24,579 nucleotides of DNA from assembly GCA_016788685.1 (NCBI GenBank), contig JAEUSS010000254.1, positions 1 through 24,579 of the forward strand, in the 5' to 3' direction. Below, piece by piece: positions 23,248 through 24,579 of the stretch (its first letter is position 1; each line of letters starts with the position of its first letter). The notes below the pieces were generated by a model. It saw only the letters and a list, made by a program, of their open reading frames with translations. It did not search any database and was not told the origin of the DNA. The stretch comes from Prolixibacteraceae bacterium (lineage in GTDB: Bacteria; Bacteroidota; Bacteroidia; Bacteroidales; Prolixibacteraceae). A program made the translations under genes and the position numbers.

Positions 23248-24579
23248 ATGAAGAATCTTTTTGCTTTTTTGCTGCTCACTCTTCTTACGGCAGCCCTGAC
23301 GCATGCACAGGAAACTCCAAAAGTAAAGTTTGAAAAGGTATCCGAAGAAGAAATGAAAATGAACGTTTACCAGGCCGACACGGCAGCTGAAGCAGTCATC
23401 CTCTTTGACGACGGCACTTCTGAAGTATCTTACGACCTCGACAAAGGATTTATGCTTACTTATGAACGATTTGTGCGGATCAAGATTTTGAAGCAATCCG
23501 GCACCAACTGGGGGAACTTTTCGATCCCGCTTTATTCTTCAGGGCAAAGCAAGGAAGACATCCGATCGGTAAAAGGCAGCACGTTCAATTATGAAAACGG
23601 GAAAGTAGTGAAAACCGAGATGAAAAAAGAATCTGTCTTCAGAGAAAGAGAAAACAAATATTGGGAAATGGTGCGTCTTTCACTGCCCTCGGTAAAAATC
23701 GGCTCGGTGATTGATTTAAAATATTCGATATACTCGCCCCTGTTGTGGAACCTGCGCTCGTGGAATTTCCAGTATTTAATCCCGGTCAAATGGAGCCAAT
23801 ACGAGGTTGCTTATCCCGAATACTTTGCATACAACCAGTCTTCGAAAGGATATCACCCGATGAATTCCAAAACTCAGTCGCAACGGCAGGAAACCATCAA
23901 CTATACCTCATCCTCTTCAGGAAACAACGGGCAGAAAACACAGGAACACCGGACCATTACCTACATGTCAAACATATTCAGATACTCGGCCTGCGATGTG
24001 CCCGCACTAAAAAAAGAACCTTATGTGACAACGCTCGACAATTACACCACCGCGCTTAAAACCGAATTAGCCTCAACCGACTTTACCAAAATTGGCGGAA
24101 AATATAAAAGCTACACCAACTCATGGAGCAACGTTGTCAACGACCTGATTGCTGACGAAGACTTTGGCGGGCAAATCAAGTCGGCCAACTTTGCAAAAGA
24201 AGATGTGGCCAACCTCATTTCCGGAAAAACAGACGAAAAACAAAAAATGCAGGCTTTATACAATCACATTCAGCGCAACATCAAATGGAACGGAATAAAA
24301 TCATACATGCCTTCCAAACCGCTGAGAAAGGTATATGCCGAAAAAACAGGCAATTCAGCCGAAGTGAACCTGACACTCATTTCAATGCTTAACAGTGCAG
24401 GAATAGATGCCCACCCGGTGATCCTGAGCACACGTGAAAACGGGATAATTTTTCCCTCTCACGCTTCACTCAGCGACTGCAACTATATTATAGCCCGGGC
24501 AACGATCAACGGGGCGCCTGTACTTCTTGATGCAACAGAACAAAATATGCCTGCTGGCCTGATTCCTTTCCGATGCCTT
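23248..24579 (+). CDS. exported DUF3857 / transglutaminase-like protein (3' end outside window)
   Basis: The open frame runs 444 codons from the ATG at 23248 to the window edge without a stop. A signal peptide is clear (MKNLFAFLLLTLLTAALTHAQ). A DUF3857-like beta-rich domain follows (for example YERFVRIKILKQSGTNWGNF and LPSVKIGSVIDLKYSIYSP), then from about residue 330 a transglutaminase-like domain (QALYNHIQRNIKWNGI). Where active transglutaminases have a cysteine (GDCKD-like), this protein has Ser370 in KTGNSAEVNLTLISMLNSAGI, so it is probably not catalytic in the usual way. Such proteins are common in Bacteroidota, and their function is not established. The missing C-terminus is expected to be a further beta domain. 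Confidence 0.88.
   Translation, partial: MKNLFAFLLLTLLTAALTHAQETPKVKFEKVSEEEMKMNVYQADTAAEAVILFDDGTSEVSYDLDKGFMLTYERFVRIKILKQSGTNWGNFSIPLYSSGQSKEDIRSVKGSTFNYENGKVVKTEMKKESVFRERENKYWEMVRLSLPSVKIGSVIDLKYSIYSPLLWNLRSWNFQYLIPVKWSQYEVAYPEYFAYNQSSKGYHPMNSKTQSQRQETINYTSSSSGNNGQKTQEHRTITYMSNIFRYSACDVPALKKEPYVTTLDNYTTALKTELASTDFTKIGGKYKSYTNSWSNVVNDLIADEDFGGQIKSANFAKEDVANLISGKTDEKQKMQALYNHIQRNIKWNGIKSYMPSKPLRKVYAEKTGNSAEVNLTLISMLNSAGIDAHPVILSTRENGIIFPSHASLSDCNYIIARATINGAPVLLDATEQNMPAGLIPFRCL

Overview
The window looks like chromosomal DNA from a Bacteroidota bacterium, probably of the Marinilabiliales/Prolixibacteraceae type. The evidence is indirect. Starts lack Shine-Dalgarno sequences, many genes are preceded by the Bacteroidota -7 box TAnnTTTG, and the gene families (DUF3857 protein, exported C1 aminopeptidase, histidine kinase with a periplasmic binding-protein sensor, rubrerythrin) are typical of that phylum. 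The lineage is inferred, not proven. Almost everything is core or housekeeping DNA. No insertion sequence, CRISPR array, prophage, tRNA or rRNA gene was recognised.

Layout. Positions 1-1011 hold the first codons of a leftward gene cut by the window edge, then a gene-poor stretch with several strong palindromes and no credible ORF. Era and Der GTPases follow (+), then a long nested inverted repeat between convergent genes, then a CPA2 cation/proton antiporter (-). Next comes a leftward set mntP - membrane histidine kinase - AlkC-type DNA glycosylase, in which the last two genes are 4 nt apart. Further right are an RluA-type pseudouridine synthase, then tsaC overlapping a glycosyltransferase. 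A leftward group follows of exported aminopeptidase C, a DapF-family protein and a diaminopimelate decarboxylase-family protein. Iron-sulfur genes come next: sufS (+), rubrerythrin (-), sufE-sufT (+). The right end holds a second histidine kinase (-), aspS (-) and a truncated exported DUF3857 protein (+).

How they work together. SufS, SufE and SufT mobilise and deliver sulfur for Fe-S clusters, and the rubrerythrin between them is an oxidative-stress protein typical of anaerobes. Era, Der, the pseudouridine synthase, TsaC and AspS all serve ribosome or tRNA biology. MntP, the kinase and AlkC may form a stress-linked operon.

The most unusual observation is the DapF-family protein at 13439-14305. 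Both cysteines that act as acid and base in diaminopimelate epimerase are replaced (Ile79 and Ser223), while the rest of the fold motifs remain and the reading frame is intact. It sits directly upstream of a diaminopimelate decarboxylase-like gene, so the pair may do something other than the textbook last steps of lysine synthesis.
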